Below, one piece after another: positions 1-8,375 of a stretch of 64,000 bases of DNA. The position numbers and the translations under genes are program-made. Where the stretch lies: contig NZ_BMHV01000016.1 in NCBI RefSeq assembly GCF_014641495.1, forward strand, positions 22,556 to 86,555. Direction: 5' to 3'. Every line of letters starts with the position of its first letter. Positions within the stretch are counted from its first letter, which is position 1. The DNA comes from Terasakiella brassicae. Lineage in GTDB: Bacteria; Pseudomonadota; Alphaproteobacteria; Rhodospirillales; Terasakiellaceae. The notes beneath the pieces are model-generated. The model did no database searches and was not told the origin of the DNA. It saw only the letters and a list, made by a program, of their open reading frames with translations.

Positions 1-254
1 GCATCTGTTTCTGTGGTGGCAGAAATCGCGCCCATGTGAAAGATGGCTTTAATATCGTCCTGATATTCCGCCAAAAAAGGAAACAGGTCGTCCGGGTGGA
101 TAATGTCATAAAGATCGCGCTTGGCAAGGTTGCGCCATTTGACGCCATCACGCAAACGATCCACCACGACCAGTTTTTCGTTCGGATAACGTTCTTCAAG
201 GGCAGCAACGATATTCGATCCGATAAATCCGGCACCACCGGTAACAACAAACAT
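1..254 (-). CDS. hldD: ADP-L-glycero-D-manno-heptose-6-epimerase, N-terminal part (cut by window edge)
   Basis: The first 84 residues are visible and begin MFVVTGGAGFIGSN, the Rossmann NAD(P)-binding glycine motif of extended short-chain dehydrogenases. Further on, the segments DRLRDGVKWRNLAKRDLYD and HMGAISATTETD match the heptose epimerase HldD (RfaD) rather than a generic sugar epimerase. HldD converts ADP-D-glycero- to ADP-L-glycero-manno-heptose in the cytoplasm for the lipopolysaccharide inner core. The gene runs off the left edge, so the catalytic Tyr-Lys pair and substrate domain are not seen. It diverges from ubiK across a gap of about 140 bases. A different epimerase of the same fold is possible but less likely. 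Confidence 0.85.
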   Translation of the reverse strand, partial: MFVVTGGAGFIGSNIVAALEERYPNEKLVVVDRLRDGVKWRNLAKRDLYDIIHPDDLFPFLAEYQDDIKAIFHMGAISATTETD

Positions 255-396
255 GGATATCATCCTTACTTTAACATGAGCGTTCTTGCGTTCTCTTATA
301 GGGCGATCAGAGGTATGGCTTCAAGCAAGACTTGCGCTGAAAAGAACTCATGCCATAATGCGCCACCGATTCGCCCCTATAAAAAGGAAAAGACTC

Positions 397-654
397 ATGC
401 AAAGCAAAAACCGTATTTTCGATGATGTTGCCAAGGTTGCCAGCGGTGCCGTCAGCACATTGACAGGTGTGAGAGAAGAAATTGATGGGCTAATTCGTCA
501 ACAAATAGAACGAGTTATGGCAGAAATGGATATTGTGCCGCGTGAAGAATTCGATGCGGTCAAGGCAATGGCAGCGAAGGCACGCGCCGAACAGGATGCA
601 TTAAACGTGCGCATTGCGGCGTTGGAAGAAGCCTTGGAAAAAGCAAAAAAATAA
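397..654 (+). CDS. ubiK: Ubiquinone biosynthesis accessory factor UbiK (BMFP family)
   Basis: This 85-residue protein has two parts: an amphipathic N-terminal helix (about residues 1-50) and a C-terminal coiled coil (about 50-85) rich in Ala, Glu and Lys. This is the layout of the UbiK/YqiC (BMFP) family, small membrane-associated trimers that help aerobic ubiquinone synthesis. The reading frame stays open upstream to 286. I chose the ATG at 397 because AAAAAGGAAAAG lies just before it and family homology begins there. A structured stretch with a terminator-like hairpin follows. A second ubiquinone gene, ubiX, lies at 41.6 kb. Confidence 0.82.
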   Translation: MQSKNRIFDDVAKVASGAVSTLTGVREEIDGLIRQQIERVMAEMDIVPREEFDAVKAMAAKARAEQDALNVRIAALEEALEKAKK

Positions 655-674
655 ACAAGTTAGCTTGGAAATAA

Positions 675-776
675 GGGGACCCACGAGTCGCGGATTTTCA
701 TACCGCGTTGGTCCACAATTTTATCCACAGGAATCTTTTTTTCGAATCCAAGAGCCCCTTGCGCAGGGCCTTTTTT
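675..776 (+). ncRNA. Candidate structured small RNA or ubiK 3' UTR
   Basis: The gap between ubiK and the YbjN-like gene can fold. GGACC (677-681) pairs with GGTCC (710-714). Inside it, CGCGG (689-693) pairs with CCGCG (703-707). A terminator-type hairpin with six T follows at 754-776. Together this looks like a two-hairpin small RNA or a structured 3' UTR. I recognise no named RNA family, and no promoter stands out, so independent transcription is inference. Confidence 0.35.
754..776 (+). terminator. Rho-independent terminator after ubiK
   Basis: GCCC (754-757) pairs with GGGC (766-769) around a short loop, and six T (771-776) follow almost at once. It is placed to end ubiK transcripts or the candidate small RNA. 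The stem is short. Confidence 0.55.
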
Positions 777-826
777 ATTGTCTAGGTTCACCCTCAACGA
801 CAACGAATTAAAAGATTTTTTGAGTT

Positions 827-1330
827 ATGAATTTTCTTGAACAGGTACAAGCGGCAGCACCGGATTACGGTCTGGATATTCTGGAAAATCTCGCCGAAGA
901 ACGCGGATGGGTTCTGGAACATTTAAGTAACGGTGATCTGGTGATGGAAAGTGCAGGCGATAACTGCACTTATTCCCTCCAATTTACATGGAGCGCACCT
1001 TATCAGTGTTTGCACCTGACCTGTTCTATGGATATGTGCCTGCCCCAAGCCGCAGGTGGGGCCGTGAATGATTTGCTGGCAACAATCAATTCAAAACTTT
1101 GGATTGGCCATTTTGCCGTTATGGCCGGGTTTAATGCACCAGCCTTTCGCCATACCATTATGATGAACGGCACATCCGAACATAAAGCTCGCGAACTTGA
1201 AGATATTATCGAGATTGCGCTGGGCGAATGCGAACGTTTTTATGCGGCCTTCCAGTTTGCCGCCTTCCACAATATGCCTGCTCAACAGGCGATGGATTGC
1301 GCCTTAATGGAATGTGTCGGGCAGGCTTAA
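827..1330 (+). CDS. YbjN domain-containing protein
   Basis: This 167-residue soluble protein looks like the YbjN / type III secretion chaperone-like fold. It opens with an acidic helix (MNFLEQVQAAAPDYGLDILE). Beta strands follow (DLVMESAGDNCTYSLQFTWS, FAVMAGFNAPAFRHTIMMN), and the C-terminal helix carries many Cys and Met. YbjN proteins are small cytoplasmic proteins without known catalysis; some affect motility or stress responses. The cellular role here is unknown. Its stop codon overlaps the convergent penicillin-binding protein gene by three bases, so no terminator separates them. The start has no strong Shine-Dalgarno sequence (TTGAGTT). Confidence 0.7.
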   Translation: MNFLEQVQAAAPDYGLDILENLAEERGWVLEHLSNGDLVMESAGDNCTYSLQFTWSAPYQCLHLTCSMDMCLPQAAGGAVNDLLATINSKLWIGHFAVMAGFNAPAFRHTIMMNGTSEHKARELEDIIEIALGECERFYAAFQFAAFHNMPAQQAMDCALMECVGQA

Positions 1331-3255
1331 TCCCCGCCAAACAGACGTTCAAAGAAACCTTTGACCTGTTCGACCACTTCGGGGGCTTCATCACCGGGCA
1401 GGGGTTTCTGGGGAATAGTTTCGTGGGCGGTGCGCATGATCTGGCCCCACAGGATTGCGGGTAAATCACCGCCGCTGACGTGCTTCATGGGTTTTTCATT
1501 ATCGTTGCCCATCCAGACGCCGAGGATAAGGTCGGCGCTGTAGCCGATAAACCAGGCATCACGGAACGATTGTGAGGTGCCGCTTTTTCCACCCAGGCTG
1601 CGTTCGAAATTGGCTTTTTTACCGCTGCCGGTTTGCATGACAGCTTTCATCATATCGTTCATTTCACGAATATGGGGTTCTTTAACGATACGCCCTGTGC
1701 CACCGCCGTTGCGTTGATAAAGGATTTTTCCGCTGGCATCTTTGATACTTTCAATACCGAAGGGGAAAACGCCGAAACCGCCGTTGGCAAAAGGACCATA
1801 AGCGGCGGTCAGTTCCAGCAGGTTGACCTCGCTGGCGCCCAATGTGATGGCAGGCTGCGCTTTTAAGGGAGAGGTAATACCCAAACGATGGGCTGTATCG
1901 GCCACTTTTGCAAATCCGACTTTTTGTCCGATTTGGGCGGAAATGGTGTTGATGGACTCGGCCAAGGCCGTACGCAAGGTGACAGGGCCTTGATAGGTCT
2001 TGGAATAATTACGCGGTTTCCATTTGCCAATGGCAAAGGGGCCGTCTTTCAGGGTGTCGTCTGCGTCCATACCGTTTTCCACACCGGCAAGAAAGACAAA
2101 CGGTTTGAAGGCGGAACCGGGTTGGCGTTGGGCTTGGGTGGCGCGATTGAACTGGCTTTGTCCGTAATCACGCCCGCCAATCATGGCCCGGACCGCGCCA
2201 TCCGGTGACAAGGCGACGACTGCCGCCTGTCCCACATCGCGTTTTTTGCCATTTTTCCTGAGGAAAGCGCGGGTTTTACGTTCCGCCATTTTCTGTAATT
2301 CAAGATCCAGCGTGGTGACAATGGTCAGATCTGTATTCATCGGTCCGACAAAATCATCGACCTGCTCCATCACCCAATCGGCAAAATAGCGTGCAGACTT
2401 ATGCGGTTTTGCCGCGCTGATGATGCGTTCTTTATGTTTTTGGGCCGCGCGTGCTTGTGTCTGTGTCAAATATCCGGCATTTACCATATTGGACAGGACG
2501 ACAGCGGTTCGTTCTTTGGCGAGGTCAGGATTGCTGCGCGGATTATATTTGCTGGGGGCTTTTAACAATCCGGCGATAAGTGCCGATTCGTAAAGGGAGA
2601 GATTGCGCGCCGATTTTGAAAAATATTTTTGGGCGGCGGCTTCCACACCATAGGTGCCTGCGCCGAAATAAACCCGATTGAGATAAAGCGTGAAAATCTG
2701 ATCTTTGGTGAATTTATGCTCCAGCCAGAAGGCGAGCAACAATTCCTGTACCTTTCGTTTGATGGAACGTTCTGGCGATAAGAACAGGTTTTTGGCGACC
2801 TGCTGGGTTAACGTGGATCCGCCTTGGCGAATTTTACCGGAGACAATATTGGCCACAATGGCACGTCCCAGCCCGATGATATCCAGACCAAAATGGTCGT
2901 AAAATCTGCGGTCTTCCGTCGCCATGACAGCTTGGGGCAGGTAGTCGGGCAGATCGCTGATCTGGATGGCCTCACCGTAGAGGTCCCCGCTGGTGGCAAT
3001 AACGTTGCCGTTTGCTGACAGCAAGGTCAGGCCGGGGCGGCGTTCCACGGCGGTGGCTTTATCCACATCGGGCAGATCATAGGCGTAATAGGCGAGAATA
3101 GCCGCCAGCAATAGCCCTGCCCAAATGCCGATGGTTGCCAACCACATAAACAGACGCTTGAGGGTCCAAGGCTGTTTTGGTGTCGTTGACGGGTTTTTTT
3201 TCGTATTACGGCGTGCCTTTTTGAGGGAGGCCGATTTTTTCTTTTGTGCGCTCAT
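1327..3255 (-). CDS. Class A penicillin-binding protein 1A family (transglycosylase/transpeptidase)
   Basis: This bifunctional peptidoglycan synthase of 642 residues has a basic cytoplasmic tail (1-30), one membrane anchor (about 35-58) and then two enzymes. The GT51 transglycosylase shows ATEDRRFYDHFG with catalytic Glu114 and RQGGSTLTQQVAKN (143-156). The transpeptidase shows all three motifs: SAFK (Ser381, Lys384), SIN (434-436) and KSGT (from 557). It polymerises lipid II glycan and cross-links stem peptides in the periplasm. It is shorter than Escherichia coli PBP1A (about 850 residues) and lacks an obvious extra domain between the two enzymes. It is transcribed alone and converges on the YbjN-like gene. 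Confidence 0.92.
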   Translation of the reverse strand: MSAQKKKSASLKKARRNTKKNPSTTPKQPWTLKRLFMWLATIGIWAGLLLAAILAYYAYDLPDVDKATAVERRPGLTLLSANGNVIATSGDLYGEAIQISDLPDYLPQAVMATEDRRFYDHFGLDIIGLGRAIVANIVSGKIRQGGSTLTQQVAKNLFLSPERSIKRKVQELLLAFWLEHKFTKDQIFTLYLNRVYFGAGTYGVEAAAQKYFSKSARNLSLYESALIAGLLKAPSKYNPRSNPDLAKERTAVVLSNMVNAGYLTQTQARAAQKHKERIISAAKPHKSARYFADWVMEQVDDFVGPMNTDLTIVTTLDLELQKMAERKTRAFLRKNGKKRDVGQAAVVALSPDGAVRAMIGGRDYGQSQFNRATQAQRQPGSAFKPFVFLAGVENGMDADDTLKDGPFAIGKWKPRNYSKTYQGPVTLRTALAESINTISAQIGQKVGFAKVADTAHRLGITSPLKAQPAITLGASEVNLLELTAAYGPFANGGFGVFPFGIESIKDASGKILYQRNGGGTGRIVKEPHIREMNDMMKAVMQTGSGKKANFERSLGGKSGTSQSFRDAWFIGYSADLILGVWMGNDNEKPMKHVSGGDLPAILWGQIMRTAHETIPQKPLPGDEAPEVVEQVKGFFERLFGGD

Positions 3256-3403
3256 GGCAAAAGCTATGCACCATTGCGGGTTAGAAATCCATTAATAGAG
3301 CATATAATCAGGCGATTTTTTGATTTTCCAACCGCTGATTTTCTGTGCATAATGCATTTAAACGTAAAAGCAAGAAGTTCCGCGAAACAGGTTCTGAGTA
3401 CTT

Positions 3404-4600
3404 ATGTCTGAAGACGAATTAGAAGAGAAATCAAAAAAACCGTTGATCGAGGCAATATCGATTGTATTGCCGCCGAACGTCAGCGTGGACAAGCAAGTCA
3501 AGGCACAGATCATTCAAGGTGTGAAGGCTGCGATTGCCTTGCTTCAGGAAAGTGATTTGTTGAATCGCGACTGGTCCTTTGATGATATTCTCAACGAACC
3601 GCAGAACCTGAAACATCTTTTTCAGGTCTATCGCGATAATATGGACCTGTTCAGTGAAACCGTGGTTGATAAAGCCGGTGATCCGATTGTGGATGAAGTC
3701 ACCGAAACCGCGTGTGGTGTGACGTTACAACAAGTACAGAAATTATTGGTTTCAACGGCAGCGCGCCGTTTTTTTATTCGCAATGATGGCGAGATTGTCA
3801 CGAAAAAGCAGAAGAAAAAGGTCAAATCCATGATCTTTTTCACCAAGGAAGTGACAGTCAGCAAGAAAGTGCGTTTAAAGGAAGGTGCCAAAAAATTTGA
3901 TGCCATGCGCCGTGTGATCGGATTTGACTGGCAACTTGATTTGCTGGAATTTTATCGGGATCATTTACCTTATGCGCATTTGCTGGTGCTCAACGATGAT
4001 GTTCTTGTTATTCAGGATGAAGCCGCCGGTCATGCGGTGGTCGAAGTCCATCACGAAGATTTCAAAAAGGTCAAAGAGGCCGTTGGCGTTTATTTCCGCA
4101 ATGTGGTGGCCCACGGTGCAGATGCGATTCCCGGCATTCTTTATTGGCGTAAAGACCTTGTTATGTCTTTTATTAAGGCAATGGGGGAAAAGGCATGGGA
4201 TTTCTTTAAACGCGATAAATCCTTTTTCGATCATTGTACGGAACTGGATAACGCGCGGATCGGCATTTATGGCGATACCCTGACCTATATCGCACAGGAA
4301 AACCTGACAGAGATGAACCGTTTGAATCTGGATCGTCTGGACGGAACCTTGATCGCCTTTCGTGAAACGTTTGGCGATAAGGTAAACGAGATTTTGGGCG
4401 AACCGATGCTGGCGGTGGATATTTTACGCCCGACAGTCGATAGCTTCATTCATTTGGAAGCCAAGGACAATGAACAGTTTAATATAGGATGCCGCGCGGC
4501 TGTCCATTCCCTGAAGGACGAAATTCTGACTTTTGCCGCAGAAGCCAGAAAGAAACGGGTCAGTCAACCCCCTGAAGATGAGGCTGAAAACGATGCCTAA
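3404..4600 (+). CDS. Conserved-looking protein of unknown function, 398 residues
   Basis: I do not recognise this gene. It encodes a soluble protein with no signal peptide or membrane segment. The N-terminal third is helical and acidic. A very basic patch (TKKQKKKVKS) lies near residues 136-145, followed by beta-rich and helical stretches (AHLLVLNDDVLVIQDEAAG; YFRNVVAHGADAIPGILYW). The tail is charged and disordered (QPPEDEAENDA). Codon use resembles its neighbours, so it does not look foreign. It stands alone between the PBP gene and a methyltransferase. No catalytic motif is visible, and a structural or regulatory role is as likely as an enzymatic one. Confidence 0.75.
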   Translation: MSEDELEEKSKKPLIEAISIVLPPNVSVDKQVKAQIIQGVKAAIALLQESDLLNRDWSFDDILNEPQNLKHLFQVYRDNMDLFSETVVDKAGDPIVDEVTETACGVTLQQVQKLLVSTAARRFFIRNDGEIVTKKQKKKVKSMIFFTKEVTVSKKVRLKEGAKKFDAMRRVIGFDWQLDLLEFYRDHLPYAHLLVLNDDVLVIQDEAAGHAVVEVHHEDFKKVKEAVGVYFRNVVAHGADAIPGILYWRKDLVMSFIKAMGEKAWDFFKRDKSFFDHCTELDNARIGIYGDTLTYIAQENLTEMNRLNLDRLDGTLIAFRETFGDKVNEILGEPMLAVDILRPTVDSFIHLEAKDNEQFNIGCRAAVHSLKDEILTFAAEARKKRVSQPPEDEAENDA

Positions 4601-4689
4601 GCGTTTTTAAAAACGATCAAGACGATGGACAGGTTTGCCTTTGATATGGCATATGATGCGGTATTCAATTTCTGTAATAGAGTGTATGC

Positions 4690-5424
4690 ATGATGTCCTT
4701 GAAGGAATTTAAAAAGAAAACTCTGCGCAAATCCGCAGCCTATAACGGGCTTTCACAAGATTTACGGGCCATTCGCAGTTATTTTCGTGATCGCAATGCA
4801 CCGAAAGAAATTCAGAAATATATTGATACGCATGATGTTCGCAAACTTCAGCTTGGTGCCAATCGCAATGGCTTGACGGGTTGGTTGAATACGGACTTGC
4901 ACACCATCAAGGGCAAAGCCTATGCCTTGGATGTGTCCAAACGATTTCCGATCCCCGATAATTCGATCGACTACATTTATTCCGAACATTTAATCGAACA
5001 TATTCCCAGTAATATCGGAATGCATATGTTGAGCGAATGTAAGCGTATTTTAAAACCGGATACGGGCGTTTTTCGCGTGGCGACACCGGATCTGAATGTG
5101 TTTCTCGGTCTTTTGGAAGATCACCTGTCAGAAGAACAGGAACAATATATCAAGTGGTTCGTCGATCTGTGTCTGCATGACTACACGCCTTATAACGGGT
5201 TGGAAGTGGTCAACCATATCTTTAAGGGATGGGGGCACCAGTTTATCTATAACGAAAAACATATGGTCAAATCCCTGCGTGAGGCAGGTTTCAAAAATAT
5301 CAAGCGTTGCAAGGTCGGTGAGTCCGTTCACGATGCATTGAACGGGATTGAAAAACACGGCAATGCGATCGACAATCAGGCACAAAATGAATTTGAAACC
5401 ATGGTTTTCGAGGCACAAGCCTAA
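4690..5424 (+). CDS. Class I SAM-dependent methyltransferase (Methyltransf_11-like)
   Basis: This 244-residue protein fits short SAM methyltransferases that modify sugars or lipid-linked glycans. RKLQLGANRNGLTGWLNTDL looks like a divergent motif I (the usual E/DxGxGxG is replaced by LQLGANRNG). IDYIYSEHLIEHIP is the acidic/HxxEH segment of Methyltransf_11 proteins, and CKRILKPDTGVFRVATPDL is the usual motif-III strand. The substrate cannot be told. Two ATG codons in a row (4690, 4693) offer the start. It converges on a glycosyltransferase gene with a five-base gap, which suggests both serve a surface polysaccharide; that link is inference. Confidence 0.75.
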   Translation: MMSLKEFKKKTLRKSAAYNGLSQDLRAIRSYFRDRNAPKEIQKYIDTHDVRKLQLGANRNGLTGWLNTDLHTIKGKAYALDVSKRFPIPDNSIDYIYSEHLIEHIPSNIGMHMLSECKRILKPDTGVFRVATPDLNVFLGLLEDHLSEEQEQYIKWFVDLCLHDYTPYNGLEVVNHIFKGWGHQFIYNEKHMVKSLREAGFKNIKRCKVGESVHDALNGIEKHGNAIDNQAQNEFETMVFEAQA

Positions 5425-5429
5425 TCAGA

Positions 5430-6191
5430 TTACCATTTGCCTTCGCTAAACAAGCGCTGGATATGTGCCCAAAGCCGTTTTAACCCTTTGGGCTTGTTGT
5501 ATTTGCGGCGTTTTGGCCATTTGCGGGTCGGATCGGGTAAGCGGCGCTCTCCGCCCAGATCAATGGTGGCGGGCTCGCTTAAAATCACGCAATAATAGCC
5601 CAGTTCCCGGTAGGTGCAGCTGATATCCGGTTCATTTGTAAAGCGGGCATAGCCGCCAATGCGGTCATAATCGCTTTTGCGTTTTAAGGCTGGCCGGAAA
5701 GAGAAATAGCCCCAGTCCCAGCCATCGGCAACTTTGACCCGTTCAAAGCTGGCCCCTTCGATTGTTGTCGGTTCGACAAATTGAAACAGTTCGACACTGT
5801 CAGTGGCCCCGTTTGCACTTTCCTTACTTTCCAGAAAAGCCTGCATAATGTTGGGGTCATGTTCCAAAATGGCGATGGATTCTTCAATAAAACCGGAACG
5901 CATAAATTCCCAGTCGTCTTCACAATGGAAAATATAGGGCGTATCGACTGTGGCATAGGCATCGACGATGGATTTAATCTGGCCTTTTTTGGTTTCGTTC
6001 GCCCAAATTTCGTAGCGATCCCCAAACAATTCGCGGACCTGACGATAAACGTCTTCGTCACACGAATCTTCTGTGATAATGCCGCGTTTGATGGGGTAGG
6101 TATTGAATTTCTCAAACGTTTCGATTGTGGTTTTCAACAGATCGACGCGACCACAACTGGTCAAAATGAAAGTAACTTCAGGCTTGCTCAT
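5430..6191 (-). CDS. Glycosyltransferase, GT-A fold (family 2-like)
   Basis: The 253 residues open with MSKPEVTFILTSCGRVDLLK, the first strand and nucleotide-binding turn of GT-A glycosyltransferases. A DxD-like motif, FHCEDDWEFM, follows near residue 95; it would bind the metal and the nucleotide-sugar. The WDWGYFSFRPAL and FTNEPDISCTYRELGYY segments resemble acceptor-side loops. The C-terminus is basic (KWPKRRKYNKPKG), which could touch the membrane. No transmembrane helix is present, so it should act at the cytoplasmic face. The donor and acceptor are unknown. It shares strand with tam (43-base gap) but the two are probably unrelated in function. Confidence 0.78.
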   Translation of the reverse strand: MSKPEVTFILTSCGRVDLLKTTIETFEKFNTYPIKRGIITEDSCDEDVYRQVRELFGDRYEIWANETKKGQIKSIVDAYATVDTPYIFHCEDDWEFMRSGFIEESIAILEHDPNIMQAFLESKESANGATDSVELFQFVEPTTIEGASFERVKVADGWDWGYFSFRPALKRKSDYDRIGGYARFTNEPDISCTYRELGYYCVILSEPATIDLGGERRLPDPTRKWPKRRKYNKPKGLKRLWAHIQRLFSEGKW

Positions 6192-6234
6192 GCTTCCCTA
6201 CCCGTATGTGACAAGACACCTTCTTGTAACAGGT

Positions 6235-6990
6235 TTATTTCTTGAGACAAACCATAAAGAACCGTTTAAAAGGCAGAAGGGTTCTCCCGTTGGCAAGCGG
6301 GGGATAAGCCTGTGAAATCCGTTTCCGATAGGCCTGTTCAAAGACCTGTTTTTCACCTTTGTCTTTTATCCCGTCCAATACCGGGCGCAAGGCGGCTCCT
6401 TTGGTCCAGTCTGCAACCGGGTTATCCCCGCTTAAGACATGGGTGTAGGTGGTTTCCCAGATATCCAGACGTTCACATTCAGGGGCGAGCCATTGATAAT
6501 AATCGCGACAGTCAGAAACCGGATAACCGGGGCAGAGGGGATGGTCAGCGCCTAAGACATCGCGAATGGCCTGATGGGTCGGGGCGGCAAAATTATTGGG
6601 CATTTGAACGGCGAGAACGCCGCCCTCATTCAGATGATTCAGCAGTTTTGGAAAAAGAATGTCATGGTTGCCCAGCCAATGCAGGCACGCATTTGAAAAA
6701 ATAAGATCAGTTTTTTGATCCGGTTGCCATGTGGTGATGTCGGTTTCGATCCAATCTATACCAGGGTGGTTTTCGCGTGCTTGGCTCAACATGTCCGGGG
6801 AACTGTCGATCCCGATCACACGGGCATTGGGCCATTGTTGTTTCAGGAGGGCGGTAACGTTGCCGGGACCGCAGCCCAAATCCACAAGGGTTTGCGGCTG
6901 TTCCAGCGGGATTTGGGCCAATAAATCAAGGGCGGGCCGCAGGCGTTCCTGCCCGAATTTAAGGTAGGTATGCGGATTCCATTGCGCCAT
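6235..6990 (-). CDS. tam: Trans-aconitate 2-methyltransferase
   Basis: The 251 residues begin MAQWNPHTYLKFGQERLRPA, typical of Tam. The SAM-binding motif LVDLGCGPGNVTALL follows, then GIDSSPDMLSQAR and IFSNACLHWLGNHDILFPKL. Tam methylates trans-aconitate, a spontaneous by-product that inhibits aconitase, using S-adenosylmethionine in the cytoplasm. Length is normal for the family. Its ATG (6988-6990) shares one base with the TAA stop of the upstream sensor kinase, so the two are likely translationally coupled. It ends the four-gene operon that starts at 10534. Confidence 0.9.
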   Translation of the reverse strand: MAQWNPHTYLKFGQERLRPALDLLAQIPLEQPQTLVDLGCGPGNVTALLKQQWPNARVIGIDSSPDMLSQARENHPGIDWIETDITTWQPDQKTDLIFSNACLHWLGNHDILFPKLLNHLNEGGVLAVQMPNNFAAPTHQAIRDVLGADHPLCPGYPVSDCRDYYQWLAPECERLDIWETTYTHVLSGDNPVADWTKGAALRPVLDGIKDKGEKQVFEQAYRKRISQAYPPLANGRTLLPFKRFFMVCLKK

Positions 6991-8366
6991 TAGATTTCCT
7001 TGGGTTGTGGCAGCACAAGGCGGAACGTGGTGCCTTGTGCGCTTGTTTGTTGCAGGGTCAAATCCCCGCCATGTGCGTGCATGATGTCGCGGGCAATGAC
7101 CAGTCCCAGCCCGGTCCCCCCGCGCCGTGCTGATCCGGCAAAGGGTTTGAACAGATTGGTTTTGGCCTTGTTGGGCAGGCCGGGGCCATTGTCGATGACG
7201 TCAATACTGTTGTGCTGGTTTTTCAGTTCCACATGGGTTGCCCCCATTTGTAGGGCATTGCGTACCAGATTGACCAGCACGCGGCGCAATTGCGTCATAT
7301 CGCCTTCGGCCTCGGCCAGATCATCGACATGGTTTTCCACGCGTGTGGTTTCATCATGCAGGTCTGCCACATGGGCGATCACTTCATCGACCAGATCATG
7401 CAGGTAAAAAAGTTCTTTATCCAGTCGTGGTGTGGAATTTGCGACATAATCCATCGTCTGGGCACAAAGGTCGATGGCTTGATCAACGGTTTGACACAGT
7501 TGTGGGGCTAATTTTTGAACTTTTTCATCCGTACTGCCTGCGATTTGATCAGACATCAACATGGCTTTGGACAGGCTGTTGCGCAGATCATGGTTGATTT
7601 TGGCTACGGCGGATCCGATAGACGCCAGCCGGTCTTTTTGGCGCAGCAGTTTGCGCAATTCGCCTTGCATGGCGTGAAGTTCGGCTTCTGTTTGGCCGAT
7701 TTCATCACAGCGATCAGACGGGACGATGATGGTTTTTTCATCTTCGGGGTTTTCGCGAAACTCTGCCATATTTCGGGCCAACTTGCGAATAGGACGCACC
7801 AGAAGACCATGCAGACTGATATAGACCAATACCCCGGTAATCAGGGATATCACCAGCGACAGATTGAGAATACGCCGTGAATAATCTGCCATTTCCATGC
7901 GCAAGGGGGCTTCATCCAAAATAACCTCGATGCTCACATCGGCGTTGCGCGGGCTGGGGCCTTTAATGCGTAAAATTCGATTTTCCTTTTGAAACAAGGT
8001 CTCAAAGGCATCCATGACCATAGGGATCCAGCCTTGATCCGCCATATTGATGTTTAAATCGGTTTTGGGCGGCATATCCTTGGACAGAACCAACATGCGT
8101 TTATGGCCTTCCACCAACACAATCCCGTAAGCCTCGGCATGTGTAAGAAGAAGGTCGCGTAATTCGTCATTGACCATTTTATCCGGTGCTGCTTCCAGTG
8201 ATAAAACGGCCAAATGTGCCTTTTCCATATGATCCAGAAGATAGACTTTGCGATAGCGCGCAATCGATGGGATATAGATAAAGGCCTCCGCCAGCAGGAT
8301 AAAAATCGCGGTTAGGATCAACAGTCGGGCCGAGAGGCCAAGGTTTATGGCACGTGAATTCTGCAT
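6990..8366 (-). CDS. Membrane sensor histidine kinase with HAMP
   Basis: The 458 residues contain two membrane helices (about 13-33 and 166-188) around a periplasmic domain of about 130 residues. A HAMP segment follows (190-240), then a HisKA helix with SAVAKINHDLRNSLSK (His259). The HATPase part is complete, with LVNLVRNALQMG (N box), DVIDNGPGLPNKA (G1) and GGTGLGLVIARDIMHAHGG (G2). The kinase should autophosphorylate in response to an unknown periplasmic signal. No response regulator gene is adjacent. The gene sits nine bases after the MerA-like flavoprotein and overlaps tam. The input domain is not one I can name. Confidence 0.88.
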   Translation of the reverse strand: MQNSRAINLGLSARLLILTAIFILLAEAFIYIPSIARYRKVYLLDHMEKAHLAVLSLEAAPDKMVNDELRDLLLTHAEAYGIVLVEGHKRMLVLSKDMPPKTDLNINMADQGWIPMVMDAFETLFQKENRILRIKGPSPRNADVSIEVILDEAPLRMEMADYSRRILNLSLVISLITGVLVYISLHGLLVRPIRKLARNMAEFRENPEDEKTIIVPSDRCDEIGQTEAELHAMQGELRKLLRQKDRLASIGSAVAKINHDLRNSLSKAMLMSDQIAGSTDEKVQKLAPQLCQTVDQAIDLCAQTMDYVANSTPRLDKELFYLHDLVDEVIAHVADLHDETTRVENHVDDLAEAEGDMTQLRRVLVNLVRNALQMGATHVELKNQHNSIDVIDNGPGLPNKAKTNLFKPFAGSARRGGTGLGLVIARDIMHAHGGDLTLQQTSAQGTTFRLVLPQPKEI

Positions 8367-8375
8367 GGTTTCAGT

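Noticed and set aside
736..752. tRNA-like TTCGAATCC
   Set aside because: The T-arm pairing and the rest of a cloverleaf are missing.
4602..4615. CGTTTTTAAAAACG palindrome after the unknown gene
   Set aside because: A perfect 14-base palindrome but A/T-rich, with no loop or U-tract; likely chance.
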